Positions 1-7,735 of a DNA stretch of 25,113 bases are shown here, in pieces. Numbering within the stretch: position 1 is the first letter of the stretch; each line of letters starts with the position of its first letter. The position numbers were made by a program, and so were the translations under genes. This DNA comes from an uncultured Eubacteriales bacterium (lineage in GTDB: Bacteria; Bacillota; Clostridia; Christensenellales; Aristaeellaceae), in NCBI GenBank assembly GCA_902796115.1, contig CADBNX010000128.1, forward strand, positions 1 to 25,113. Reading direction: 5' to 3'. The notes under the pieces were generated by a model. The model made no database searches. It saw only the letters and a list, made by a program, of their open reading frames with translations, and was not told where the DNA came from.

Positions 1-189
1 CGTAATCCGGTAATCGGTGTCTGTGCCTTTTACCAGCATGAAGACATAATCCTGACCGGCAATGGCAGAATTGCATATGGCTGTGACCGTGCCGGCACTC
101 CCATCCGCCTTCAGATAATCACAAAACGCTGTCGGTACGGACAGAAGCAGAAATACAATGCTGATACAAATGATAATTCCTCTTTTCAT
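1..189 (-). CDS. Secreted protein of unknown function, N-terminal 63 codons only
   Basis: Read on the minus strand, an ATG at 189 opens a frame that stays open to the left edge of the window. GGAGG lies 6 bases upstream (196-200). The first ~22 residues are a signal peptide: a Lys-Arg start, a run of Ile/Val/Leu, and a likely cleavage after the TAFC region. The visible mature part (DYLKADGSAGTVTAI...) includes AGQDYVFMLVKGT, a beta-rich segment of a kind common in exported clostridial proteins with Ig-like or FN3-like folds. I cannot assign a family from 63 residues. It is transcribed divergently from the subtilisin gene, from a strong promoter at 293-321. Confidence 0.75.
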   Translation of the reverse strand, partial: MKRGIIICISIVFLLLSVPTAFCDYLKADGSAGTVTAICNSAIAGQDYVFMLVKGTDTDYRIT

Positions 190-270
190 GCTGAACCTCC
201 GGAACGATGTTATTCAAGCCTTGCGCTGATGGCAGTGAGTCCCGGAAAAGGCAGGAACGCTACACTGACA

Positions 271-287
271 TGACTTGGGATAAGTCA
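271..287. promoter_or_regulatory. Inverted repeat at a predicted transcription start (operator candidate)
   Basis: TGACTT (271-276) and AAGTCA (282-287) are perfect 6-base arms around GGGAT. The repeat overlaps the predicted transcription start (~286) of the minus-strand secreted-protein gene, a typical place for a repressor site. It could instead form a small hairpin at the 5' end of that mRNA. Confidence 0.35.
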
Positions 288-292
288 GGAAA

Positions 293-321
293 ATCATATC
301 ACACCGAAGAATGCTTTTCAA
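293..321 (-). promoter_or_regulatory. Sigma-70-type promoter for the minus-strand secreted protein
   Basis: On the minus strand, TTGAAA (321-316) is followed after exactly 17 bases by TATGAT (298-293), which is preceded by an extended -10 TG. Both hexamers match consensus at 5 of 6 positions. The expected start near 286 gives a leader of ~97 nt before the ATG at 189. This is among the best promoter matches in the window. Confidence 0.6.
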
Positions 322-355
322 CCTTAAGAAAAAGAAAGAAATCATTCCTTCTCCC

Positions 356-384
356 TTGTGCGAAAAGGCGAAATGCTTTACAAT
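356..384 (+). promoter_or_regulatory. Candidate promoter for the S8 protease gene
   Basis: TTGTGC (356-361), a 17-base spacer and TACAAT (379-384) lie ~75 bases upstream of the protease ATG. The -10 matches at 5 of 6 positions; the -35 only keeps TTG. It points away from the divergent promoter at 293-321, so the two units would start about 100 bases apart. Confidence 0.4.
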
Positions 385-457
385 AAGACGCGAGGGGTTC
401 CCCGCCCGGGACAAACTTGACCCGGCGGCAGGGGAAAAGAAAGGGTTTTGCCGTCTG

Positions 458-2221
458 ATGCTGAAAAAACTGCTGTTCACGCTCTGCCTGACAGTGCTTG
501 TGATGCTGTCCGCGTCCGCGGAAGAGATCCCCGTGTATGATTTCCGGGAGGATCAGGCGTCCTATGCGGCGCTGTCGGCCGAAATGACGCGGCGGAAAGC
601 GGACGCGCCCCTGCTGCGGGCGGCGGGCGGAAGCGGGACGGGCACGGCGGTGCTCTGCGCCGTGCGCGAAGGAGCGGAGCTGCCCTTTGAGGAGCTTGAC
701 ATGCCGCCGCAGTGCGTGCTGGCCGGGCCCGGAGGCAGGTACACCCTGATGTACCGCTCGGAACAGCAGGCGGAGCGCGCCGCGGAGCAGCTGTCGCTTA
801 TGCCCGGGGTGCGCTATGCCGAGGCGGACGGCCGCATCAGCGCCTCCTTCGGCGGCAGTGTGCAGACCGCGCAGCCCACCGGACAGGATTTTTACTCCTA
901 CGGCGCGTCCGTGCAGCATTACGACGCCATGATCGGCTATGCGCAGACCTGGGGCACGGGCGAAAGCCTGATCGCGGTGATCGATTCCGGCGCCGTGAAT
1001 CACGCCGTGTACCGGAACCGGATCCGGGAAGGCGGATACGACTACGTGGACGGGGACGAGGACCCGTCCAATGACGAAAACGGGCACGGCACCAACGTGA
1101 CCGGGATCCTGGCTGACTGCACCAAGGGCGCGGAGGTCGCGATCTGCCCGATCCGGATCCTGGACGCCGGCGCGGGCGGGCAGATCTCCAACGCCGTGAA
1201 CGCGATCTATGACGCGATCGCCATGGGCGCGGACGTGATCAATCTGTCCATGGAGACCGAGAAAATTTCAGAGGCATTGGACGCGGCCGTGCTGGACGCG
1301 GTGGACGCGGGAGTCACGGTTGTGGCTGCCGCGGGCAACGGCGGGGGCACGACGGAAAACGTCAGCCCGGCACATCTGATGTCGGAGGGCGTGATCATCG
1401 TGGGCGCGGCCCGGCGCGCGGGAACGGTGCCGGGGCGCATCTCCTACAGCAATACCGGCGAGAGCGTGGATCTGTACGCGTACGGCGCGCAGATCCTGTG
1501 CTGCGCGAAGGACGGCGGCATGGAAAAGGTATCCGGGACCTCGATGGCGGTGCCGCACATCAGTGCGCTGTGCGCCATGCTGCGCCTGATCCATCCCGCG
1601 CTGACGCCGGAGCAGACACAGTTCCGTCTGCTGGCAGCCGCTCCCGGAACGGCGGTCAACGTGCCGGACGCCGGGAAGATGGTGCCGGCGGGAGAAGGGA
1701 TCGATATCCTGACGCTGCGCGGGGAGACGGGATACACGCTGCCGCTGCCGCGGCGCGCGTACCCGGAGGAGAGCTGCGAGGATATCACCTGTTTTTCCTC
1801 GGACGAAAGCATTGCCAGGGTGGAAGCGGAAAAGCTTGTGCTGGTGTCCCCGGGCAGCGCGGAAATCACGGTCACCTGCACCGGCTTTGCGGACGCGGTA
1901 TTCACCGTGACCGTGGCGGAACAGGCGCCGGAAGCGCTCCTGATGCCCAAGAGCCTGACAGCCATCGGAGAAGAGGCGTTCTTCGGATCGGCCCGCGGAC
2001 ATGCGGAGCCGGGAGAAAAAGTGACGCGGATCGGAGACCGTGCGTTCGACGGATGCGGGGAACTTTGGACGGTATATCTTCCCGCGTCGCTGGAAGACAT
2101 CGGGGAAGGGGATTTCTCCGGCGCCGTGCTGCTGTGCGAGGGAGAAGAAAGAATGAAATACGCGCTGGAGCACGGACTGCCTTACGTGCTGCTTCCGGAC
2201 GCTGGGGAAGAAGAGGAATAA
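458..2221 (+). CDS. Secreted subtilisin-like serine protease (S8) with Ig-like and LRR_5-type C-terminal region
   Basis: A 587-residue exported protease. Residues 1-21 form a signal peptide (MLKKLLFTLC, hydrophobic core, cleavage near ASA-EE). Residues ~85-130 resemble an I9-type propeptide. The catalytic domain is ~145-410 with the triad Asp176 (AVIDSG), His210 (NGHGT) and Ser362 (SGTSMAVPH), plus oxyanion Asn293 (AAGN), so it should be active. Residues ~425-487 resemble a BIG_2 Ig-like domain, and ~496-560 carry BspA-like LRR_5 motifs (IGEEAFFG, IGDRAFDGC). The C-terminus is acidic (DAGEEEE), with no LPxTG motif or membrane anchor. ATG 458 was chosen because the signal peptide starts there; upstream in-frame codons overlap the promoter region. 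The ribosome binding site is weak. Likely extracellular protein digestion, substrate unknown. Confidence 0.88.
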   Translation: MLKKLLFTLCLTVLVMLSASAEEIPVYDFREDQASYAALSAEMTRRKADAPLLRAAGGSGTGTAVLCAVREGAELPFEELDMPPQCVLAGPGGRYTLMYRSEQQAERAAEQLSLMPGVRYAEADGRISASFGGSVQTAQPTGQDFYSYGASVQHYDAMIGYAQTWGTGESLIAVIDSGAVNHAVYRNRIREGGYDYVDGDEDPSNDENGHGTNVTGILADCTKGAEVAICPIRILDAGAGGQISNAVNAIYDAIAMGADVINLSMETEKISEALDAAVLDAVDAGVTVVAAAGNGGGTTENVSPAHLMSEGVIIVGAARRAGTVPGRISYSNTGESVDLYAYGAQILCCAKDGGMEKVSGTSMAVPHISALCAMLRLIHPALTPEQTQFRLLAAAPGTAVNVPDAGKMVPAGEGIDILTLRGETGYTLPLPRRAYPEESCEDITCFSSDESIARVEAEKLVLVSPGSAEITVTCTGFADAVFTVTVAEQAPEALLMPKSLTAIGEEAFFGSARGHAEPGEKVTRIGDRAFDGCGELWTVYLPASLEDIGEGDFSGAVLLCEGEERMKYALEHGLPYVLLPDAGEEEE

Positions 2222-2289
2222 ACGCGCAAAGGGCGAATGACGGGCGGAAGGACGCCCATACGGGACAAAACGAACACAGGAGGTTTGCC

Positions 2290-3435
2290 ATGCAGTACAA
2301 TCAATTCGGAAAACTGGGAAACAAGAGCCGGCTGGGACTGGGCACGATGCGGCTTCCGGTGAACGCGGACGGAAGCGTAAATGAAGACGAGGCGATCCGT
2401 CTGATCCGCCTGGCCATCGACGGCGGAATCAACTACGTGGACACGGCGTATCCCTACCATGGCGGGGCGAGCGAGGTGACGGTGGGAAAAGCACTGAAGG
2501 ACGGGTACCGGGAGAAGGTGACCCTGACCACCAAGCTTCCCTGCTGGAAGGTGGAAAAGCGGGAGGACATGGACGCGATCCTGGACGAGCAGCTCAGGCG
2601 TCTGGACCTGCCGTATGTGGATATGTACCTGCTGCACGCGCTGGATATCGGGCGGTACAGGAAAATGCGCGAGCTGGGCTATAAGGAATTCTTCGAGAGC
2701 GCCCTGAAGGACGGAAGGATCCGGCACGTCGGGTTCTCCTTCCACGATGGGAAGGACGCGTTCCTGGAAATCATCGACGATTTCGACGCGTGGGAAATGG
2801 CACAGATCCAGTTCAACTACCTGGACGACGAAAGCCAGGCCACCGAAGCGGGCCTGAAATACGCCGGCAGGAAGAACATCCCGATCGTGGTCATGGAGCC
2901 GCTGCGCGGCGGCAACCTCGCGGCGCTGCCCGGGAACGTGCGGGCGCTGACCGAGGCGTATCCGGTGAAGCGCGGCGCCGTGGAATGGGCTTTCCGGTAT
3001 GTTGCGGATTATGAAGAAGTGAAGGTGATCCTGAGCGGGATGAGTACCATGGAGCAGGTGAAGGAAAACCTGAAGCTGTTTGAGGTGATGAAGCCGGGAA
3101 ATCTGTCCGATTCGGACAGGGCGCTGCTGCGGGATATGAAGGCGGACTTCCTCTCCCGGCAGATCGTGCCCTGCACCGGCTGCGAATACTGCCAGCCCTG
3201 TCCCAAAGGCGTAAAGATCCCGGATATCTTCTCCGCCGTGAATCAGGCTTCGATGTTTGAAAGGCAGGAAGCGTTCGAGAAGCGCTATGCCAGGATGAAG
3301 GAACGGGAGGGGGACGCCTCCCGCTGCGTACACTGCGGAAAATGCGAAAAGGCCTGCCCGCAGGGCATCCCGATCCGCAAATTCCTGGACGCGGTCAACG
3401 AAGGCAGGATTTTTGAAGCGGGCGCGGTGAAATGA
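2290..3435 (+). CDS. Aldo/keto reductase with C-terminal 4Fe-4S ferredoxin-type domain
   Basis: A 381-residue cytosolic oxidoreductase. Residues ~1-280 are an AKR TIM barrel with the tetrad Asp51, Tyr56 (DTAYPYHG), Lys82 (TKLP) and His116 (YLLH). The C-terminal part has two cysteine clusters: CTGCEYCQPCP (Cys295, 298, 301, 304) and CVHCGKCEKACP (Cys346, 349, 352, 356), as in the clostridial Fe-S AKR group. It probably reduces a carbonyl with NAD(P)H or couples to electron transfer through the clusters; the substrate cannot be deduced. AGGAGG sits just upstream of ATG 2290. The stop overlaps the lgt start (ATGA), so the two are translationally coupled. The 68-base gap from the protease contains a small GC hairpin (2242-2257) but no clear terminator. 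Confidence 0.9.
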   Translation: MQYNQFGKLGNKSRLGLGTMRLPVNADGSVNEDEAIRLIRLAIDGGINYVDTAYPYHGGASEVTVGKALKDGYREKVTLTTKLPCWKVEKREDMDAILDEQLRRLDLPYVDMYLLHALDIGRYRKMRELGYKEFFESALKDGRIRHVGFSFHDGKDAFLEIIDDFDAWEMAQIQFNYLDDESQATEAGLKYAGRKNIPIVVMEPLRGGNLAALPGNVRALTEAYPVKRGAVEWAFRYVADYEEVKVILSGMSTMEQVKENLKLFEVMKPGNLSDSDRALLRDMKADFLSRQIVPCTGCEYCQPCPKGVKIPDIFSAVNQASMFERQEAFEKRYARMKEREGDASRCVHCGKCEKACPQGIPIRKFLDAVNEGRIFEAGAVK

Positions 3436-4181
3436 GCCGCCTGTTCGGAACGATTTCGGTATACGGCTTTCTGATCGCGGGCGCGATGGCGTTGGCCGTG
3501 CTCTATATGCGCTGCCAGGAAAAAAGGCTGCTGCTCCCCAGGGACAGCAGCCTTGATCTGGCGCTTTGGGTGATCCCCGCGGGCATCATCGGCGCGAGGA
3601 TCTATTACGTGGCGTTCTCCTGGGAGCAGTACGCGGCGGACCCTGTTTCCGTTCTGTATATCTGGCGGGGCGGACTTGCCATTTACGGGGGTGTGATCGG
3701 CGGGACCGCGGGGGCCCTGCTGCTGGCAAGGGTGAAAAAGCTGCCGTTCGGAAAGCTGATGGATATGCTCGCACCGGCGCTGATCCTGGGGCAGGCCATC
3801 GGCCGATGGGGCAATTTTTTCAATCAGGAAGCGTACGGGAACCCGGTGACGGATCCCGCCTGGCAGTTCTTCCCTTACGCGGTGCGCATCGGGGAAGCAT
3901 GGTTTCAGGCGACCTTCTTTTATGAATCCCTCTGGGATTTCCTGGGCTTTCTTCTGCTGCACGCGATCCGGAAAAAGATCCGTCGTCCTGGCGACCTGTT
4001 CGCGTGCTATTTATGCTATTACGGCCTTGGACGCGCGTTCATCGAGGGACTGCGCTCCGACAGCCTGTGGTGGGGAAGCGTGCGGGTGAGCCAGGCGCTG
4101 GCCGCGGCGCTGTTCATAGGCGCCGGGGTGTTTGTGTGGATCAGGGAAACGGGAAAGCATGCGGTATCAAAGGATTTATGA
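3432..4181 (+). CDS. lgt: Prolipoprotein diacylglyceryl transferase
   Basis: A 249-residue integral membrane enzyme that moves a diacylglyceryl group from phosphatidylglycerol to the lipobox cysteine of prelipoproteins, the first step of lipoprotein maturation. The Lgt signature spans residues 124-136 (GRWGNFFNQEAYG), which contains the Arg and Asn equivalent to essential E. coli Arg143 and Asn146. A second conserved motif, GLGRAFIEG (198-206), carries the Arg/Glu pair of the family. Several hydrophobic helices are visible (~7-26, 42-62, 82-100, 163-178, 220-236). The start overlaps the AKR stop by 4 bases, and the 3' end overlaps the next gene by 23 bases. Length is near the short end of the family. 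Confidence 0.93.
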   Translation: MSRLFGTISVYGFLIAGAMALAVLYMRCQEKRLLLPRDSSLDLALWVIPAGIIGARIYYVAFSWEQYAADPVSVLYIWRGGLAIYGGVIGGTAGALLLARVKKLPFGKLMDMLAPALILGQAIGRWGNFFNQEAYGNPVTDPAWQFFPYAVRIGEAWFQATFFYESLWDFLGFLLLHAIRKKIRRPGDLFACYLCYYGLGRAFIEGLRSDSLWWGSVRVSQALAAALFIGAGVFVWIRETGKHAVSKDL

Positions 4182-5283
4182 TTTCTGGATGAAACTGTAT
4201 CCGCTGGGGCACAGGCAGCGGACCCATGCCGTATCCGGCGTGTTTGAAGTGCCGGAAATACGGGAAAAGACGCTCTCCGCGCTCTCCACGGCGCGGTGCG
4301 TCGGCGCGTCTTTGTGCGCTGTGCGTGCCGGAAGCGTGATCGGCACACTGTGCGCAGGCAGCGGCGGGGAATGCGGGGATGTGACGAATGATACCCGTTT
4401 CCGCGTGGCGTCGGTATCCAAAATGGCGACCGCCTCGATCGCGGCGCGGCTTGCCTCGTCAGGCGGGCTTTCCCCGGACGCGGACGCGGGGGAGGCGCTC
4501 GGGATCGCGCTGCGCAACCCGCGGCATCCCGGGATCCCGGTCACGCTGCGCATGCTGCTGAGCCATACGTCTTCCCTGACGGACGGGGAGGTTTTCTCCC
4601 TGCCGGACAAGCCCCTTCGGGAAGCGGCGGCGGATTTTTGCTGGCTGGACGACGCCCCGGGAAGCCGGTTTTGCTACAGCAATCTCGGCGCGGCGCTTGC
4701 GGGCGCGGTGCTGGAAGCACGCTCCGGGAAGGATCTTGACGCACTGCTGCGCGGGACCTGGGATACGCGCGGCAGCTACTGGCCCCAGCGGCTGCCGGCG
4801 GAGGAGAAACTGGCGGATCAGACGGAACTGTTTCCGTGGCCGGCCGTGCGGTACCGGGCGGCACAGGTGCGCTCAAGGAAACTGCCGGCGGAAGGGCCGT
4901 GCCCCGGGGAGCACTGGCGCGTGGCGCACGGGAATCTTTGCCTGAACGCGGAGGAAGCGGCCCGGATGATGGACGGCATCCTGCGCCGCGAGGACCTTCA
5001 GGCGATGTCCCGCCCGCACGCGGCATTCGGAAACCGTGATCCGATGATCACGGAAGGCCTGGGGCTGTTCCTGATCCGGCTTGCGGACGGAAAAACGTTC
5101 CGGGGGCACCAGGGGCTCGCATACGGCGCCTGCCACGGCGTATTCGGCGATCCGGAGAGCGGCATATCCCTGGCACTGCTTACCTCCGGCTGTTCCCTCT
5201 CCCGCAGGTATGTGCTGACGGAACTGAATCTGGATATGCTCCGAATCCTGCGGAGAATGGGAGAAACATGCGGGGAGAAGTGA
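4159..5283 (+). CDS. Beta-lactamase-fold serine hydrolase (class C / penicillin-binding-protein-like)
   Basis: A 374-residue protein with the three motifs of the serine beta-lactamase/esterase family: Ser85-x-x-Lys88 (ASVSKMAT), Tyr173-Ser-Asn175 and His317-x-Gly319. SHTSSLTDG (~135-143) is also typical of the family. No signal peptide is visible, so it appears cytosolic, which argues against a secreted antibiotic beta-lactamase and for an esterase, peptidase or amidase of unknown substrate. It is unusually cysteine-rich (about 10). The start is uncertain: ATG 4159 has GGGAAAG just upstream and overlaps lgt by 23 bases; ATG 4189 would begin ten residues later. It overlaps recX by 16 bases. 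Confidence 0.8.
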   Translation: MRYQRIYDFWMKLYPLGHRQRTHAVSGVFEVPEIREKTLSALSTARCVGASLCAVRAGSVIGTLCAGSGGECGDVTNDTRFRVASVSKMATASIAARLASSGGLSPDADAGEALGIALRNPRHPGIPVTLRMLLSHTSSLTDGEVFSLPDKPLREAAADFCWLDDAPGSRFCYSNLGAALAGAVLEARSGKDLDALLRGTWDTRGSYWPQRLPAEEKLADQTELFPWPAVRYRAAQVRSRKLPAEGPCPGEHWRVAHGNLCLNAEEAARMMDGILRREDLQAMSRPHAAFGNRDPMITEGLGLFLIRLADGKTFRGHQGLAYGACHGVFGDPESGISLALLTSGCSLSRRYVLTELNLDMLRILRRMGETCGEK

Positions 5284-5867
5284 CGGAAATCCGGACAGCG
5301 AGGGGAAAGGCGACGATCGTGTTCGCGTCGGGCGCCTCCTTTTCGATGCCCGCCCCGATGGCGAGGGAATACCCGGGGCTGACAGCGGGCACCGAGGCGG
5401 ATACCTCGGAACTGGAAAAATATCTTTCGGAGCACGGCATGCCGTATGCGCTGGCACAGTGCGCACAGATGGCTTCCCGCCGGGATTATACCCGCCGCGA
5501 AGTGAAGGACGCGCTGCTTGTGCGCGGCTATCCGGAGGCGATCGCGCAGCAGGCGGTGGAGCAGGCGTCGCGCGCGGGGCTGATTTCGGATGATCGCAGC
5601 GCGCAGTCCCTCCTGCGCAGAAGAAGCCGGACGCACGGCCGCGGCGCCATCGCGCAGGAAATGCGCCGGCGCGGCATCGACCGGGAAACGGCGCAGAATG
5701 CGCTTGAAGAAATGGATGAGGAAACGGAAAAAGCCGGGGCTGCCCGTCTTGCGCAGAAGCTTCTCGCGCGCGGCAAAACCCGTGAACAGGCATACGCCGC
5801 GCTGCTGCGCAGGGGCTATTCGCGCACGGTCGCCTATGGGGCGGTCATGACATCGAAATTTGATTAA
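5268..5867 (+). CDS. recX: Regulatory protein RecX
   Basis: A 199-residue, highly basic, helical protein. Residues ~45-195 contain the three-helix repeats of RecX, e.g. SRRDYTRREVKDALLVRGY, GLISDDRSAQSLLRRR and GRGAIAQEMRRRGI. RecX binds RecA filaments and limits recombinase activity. Residues 1-45 are a short beta-rich extension often found in clostridial RecX. The start at 5268 lies inside the end of the serine-hydrolase gene (16-base overlap), with GGGAGA just upstream. recA is not in the window. It closes the AKR-lgt-hydrolase-recX set; an AT-rich gap follows. Confidence 0.85.
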   Translation: MRGEVTEIRTARGKATIVFASGASFSMPAPMAREYPGLTAGTEADTSELEKYLSEHGMPYALAQCAQMASRRDYTRREVKDALLVRGYPEAIAQQAVEQASRAGLISDDRSAQSLLRRRSRTHGRGAIAQEMRRRGIDRETAQNALEEMDEETEKAGAARLAQKLLARGKTREQAYAALLRRGYSRTVAYGAVMTSKFD

Positions 5868-6096
5868 AATTTTTTATAATATGATATTTGACATTGATAG
5901 TAATTTTTCGATGACAGCTTCGAAAGTGAAAACGAAAATCCGAACAGCATGCTGAAAAGCAAGCGCCGCATGGCTTTTCCGGAGAATCGGGCATTGTGAC
6001 CGCTTGCTCTGTGCGAATGATTTAATATAAAATTATTTTATAATATTATTATATATTCCTGCTTGATTTTTGAATAAAGCTCTCTATAATGATTGA
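5868..6096. other. AT-rich intergenic block with palindromes and a duplicated motif
   Basis: This gap is strikingly AT-rich compared with the GC-rich genes around it. It holds a perfect 10-base palindrome (CAGCATGCTG, 5945-5954), a hairpin with arms GAAAAGC (5954-5960) and GCTTTTC (5973-5979), and a perfect 17-base AT palindrome (6026-6042). The motif TATAAT...TTGACATT occurs at both ends (5875-5895 and 6085-6100, with 7 and 2 bases between the parts). I see no coding frame and no clear terminator for recX. Confidence 0.5.
6063..6090 (+). promoter_or_regulatory. Sigma-70-type promoter for the MATE exporter gene
   Basis: TTGATT (6063-6068), a 16-base spacer and a perfect TATAAT (6085-6090). 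The predicted start near 6097 gives a leader of ~94 nt before ATG 6191. An in-frame ATG at 6089 lies inside the -10 box and so cannot be the translation start. Confidence 0.6.
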
Positions 6097-6125
6097 CATT
6101 AACGAGGGGATGCGAAGGGCGGCCA

Positions 6126-6175
6126 CCGTGCGATTCCGAAAAGCCGGGAATCCGGGCGGCACGGATTTTGTTTTA
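6126..6175 (+). promoter_or_regulatory. Leader hairpin followed by a T-rich run (possible transcription attenuator)
   Basis: In the MATE leader, CCGTGC (6126-6131) pairs with GCACGG (6159-6164), and GATTCC (6132-6137) pairs with GGAATC (6147-6152). This leaves a 9-nt loop and a 6-nt bulge. The GC-rich stem runs straight into ATTTTGTTTTA (6165-6175), the form of an intrinsic terminator placed before the gene. I could not match it to a riboswitch class I know. Confidence 0.4.
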
Positions 6176-6190
6176 TGGAGAACCGGAGGA

Positions 6191-7573
6191 ATGAAGCAGA
6201 AGGAACGGGACATTTTTGAAAAAGCACCCGTGCTGAACGCGGTGATCCGTCTGGCCCTGCCGACCGTGATCGGACAGGTGATCCTTGTCATATACAACAT
6301 GGCGGACACCTATTTTATCGGCATGACGGGCAGCGACGCGATGATCACCGCGGTGACCATCTGCATGCCGGCGTTCATGTTCCTTTCCGCTATTTCCAAT
6401 CTGTTCGGCGTGGGCGGTTCGAGCGTGATTGCCCGGAGCCTCGGCAGCGGAAATCCGGGAAAGGCGAGCAGGGCTTCCGCGCTCGCCTTCTGGGGCTGCA
6501 TATCGGTGACGCTGTTCTATTCGCTTCTGGCGTTTGCTTTTCAGGACGTGTTCCTCGACCTGCTGGGCGGCGGGAATCCCGTTGTGCATCGGTACGCGCG
6601 GCCGTATCTGATCGTGACGGTGGTGCTGGGCGGGCTTCCGACCGCGCTGAATACGTTTTTTTCCCATCTGGTGCGTTCCGAGGGACGCAGTCTGCACGCG
6701 TCCGTCGGCATCGCGATGGGCGGCATCCTGAACGTTGCGCTGGATCCGCTCTTTATGTTCGTGATCCTGCCCAAAGGTTCCGAATCGCTCGGCGCGGCGC
6801 TGGCTACCGCCGTGTCAAACACCGCGGCGATGGTCTATTTCGCGGTGATCCTGCGCTGGAACCGGAAAAAGACCGTGCTGCATTTCCGCCTCAGCCGGCG
6901 ATGCTTTCAGGATCATATCCCGCAGGATATGCTGGAATCCGGCCTGCCGGCCTGCCTGATGACGCTGTTTGAGAACATTTCCTATGCGATCCTGGACAAC
7001 CTGATGAGCATGACGGGCACCGCGCTGCAGGCGGGCATCGGCGTGGCGAAGAAAGTGAACATGCTGGCGCACTGCATCGTACGCGGCATGTCCCTGGGCG
7101 TACTGCCGCTGATCGGATACAATTACGCTTCCGGTGATCACAAAAGGATGCGGTACGCGATCTTCCTTTCGATGGGCATTTCCGTAGCGCTCGCATCCCT
7201 GTGCATGACGGCGTACCTGTTCCTGAGCGAAACCCTGATCGGGATCTTCATTCAGCACGAATCGCCCTCCCTGCATTACGGCGCGCGGTTCCTGCGTATC
7301 CTGTGCGTCGGAGGACCTTTCTCCGCCTGCGCGTACGCGGTCATCAGCTTTTTCCAGGCAGTGGGGCAGGGGAAAAAGTCCTTTGTGCTGGCGATCCTGC
7401 GCAAGGGCGTGCTGGATATCCCGCTGATGTTCCTGCTGCGGGAACTGTATCCCGTATACGGCATCGTGTGGGCGACGCCGATCGCCGATATCGCCTGCTG
7501 CGTGACGGCCGTCGTTCTTTTCCGGCAGTTCCTGATCAGCGTCAAACGGAGAAGAAGAAGGATCGTGGACTGA
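6191..7573 (+). CDS. MATE-family multidrug/metabolite efflux transporter
   Basis: A 460-residue, strongly hydrophobic protein with about 12 membrane helices in two halves, as in MATE (MatE) exporters, which use Na+ or H+ gradients to expel organic cations and other compounds. Family features: LRLALPTVIGQ-like N-terminus (VIRLALPTVIGQ), YNMADTYFIG, GVGGSSVIARSLGSGN, and in the second half GIGVAKKVNML and GVLPLIGYNYASGD. The C-terminus is basic (KRRRRR). ATG 6191 was chosen because the next upstream in-frame ATGs fall in the -10 box (6089) or lack a spaced ribosome site (6110). GGAG at 6177-6180 gives a 10-base spacing; the GGAGG touching the ATG is too close. The substrate is unknown. Confidence 0.88.
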   Translation: MKQKERDIFEKAPVLNAVIRLALPTVIGQVILVIYNMADTYFIGMTGSDAMITAVTICMPAFMFLSAISNLFGVGGSSVIARSLGSGNPGKASRASALAFWGCISVTLFYSLLAFAFQDVFLDLLGGGNPVVHRYARPYLIVTVVLGGLPTALNTFFSHLVRSEGRSLHASVGIAMGGILNVALDPLFMFVILPKGSESLGAALATAVSNTAAMVYFAVILRWNRKKTVLHFRLSRRCFQDHIPQDMLESGLPACLMTLFENISYAILDNLMSMTGTALQAGIGVAKKVNMLAHCIVRGMSLGVLPLIGYNYASGDHKRMRYAIFLSMGISVALASLCMTAYLFLSETLIGIFIQHESPSLHYGARFLRILCVGGPFSACAYAVISFFQAVGQGKKSFVLAILRKGVLDIPLMFLLRELYPVYGIVWATPIADIACCVTAVVLFRQFLISVKRRRRRIVD

Positions 7574-7645
7574 ACCCGCGTTTCTTCTTCGTTGCAGCGA
7601 AAGGCTGAGCTGTAACTCTTCTTCCGGTTTTTTGTGTGAAAAATC

Positions 7646-7674
7646 TTTTCATTTCCGGAACAGTTTGGTATACT
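7646..7674 (+). promoter_or_regulatory. Promoter for the alr operon
   Basis: TTTTCA (7646-7651), a 17-base spacer and TATACT (7669-7674), about 62 bases upstream of the alr ATG. The -10 matches at 5 of 6 positions, the -35 at 4 of 6. No clear terminator separates it from the MATE gene. Confidence 0.5.
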
Positions 7675-7735
7675 ATATGCGTCTCCCCGGATTCAGGGCC
7701 GGACGGCATGGATGAGTAACGCTTCGGAGGCGTGT

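Noticed and set aside
311..457. N-terminal extension of the S8 protease from ATG 311
   Set aside because: It overlaps the candidate promoter, has no ribosome site and would bury the signal peptide that begins at ATG 458.
4159..5283. Antibiotic-resistance beta-lactamase
   Set aside because: No signal peptide, and the wider family is mostly esterases and peptidases; the three motifs alone do not support resistance.
6089..6190. Longer start of the MATE gene at ATG 6089 or 6110
   Set aside because: ATG 6089 lies within the TATAAT box; the extension is not MATE-like and overlaps the leader hairpin.
7551..7590. GAAGAAGAA / TTCTTCTTC inverted repeat at the MATE stop, considered as a terminator
   Set aside because: The loop is 22 nt, the stem is low in GC and no T-run follows.
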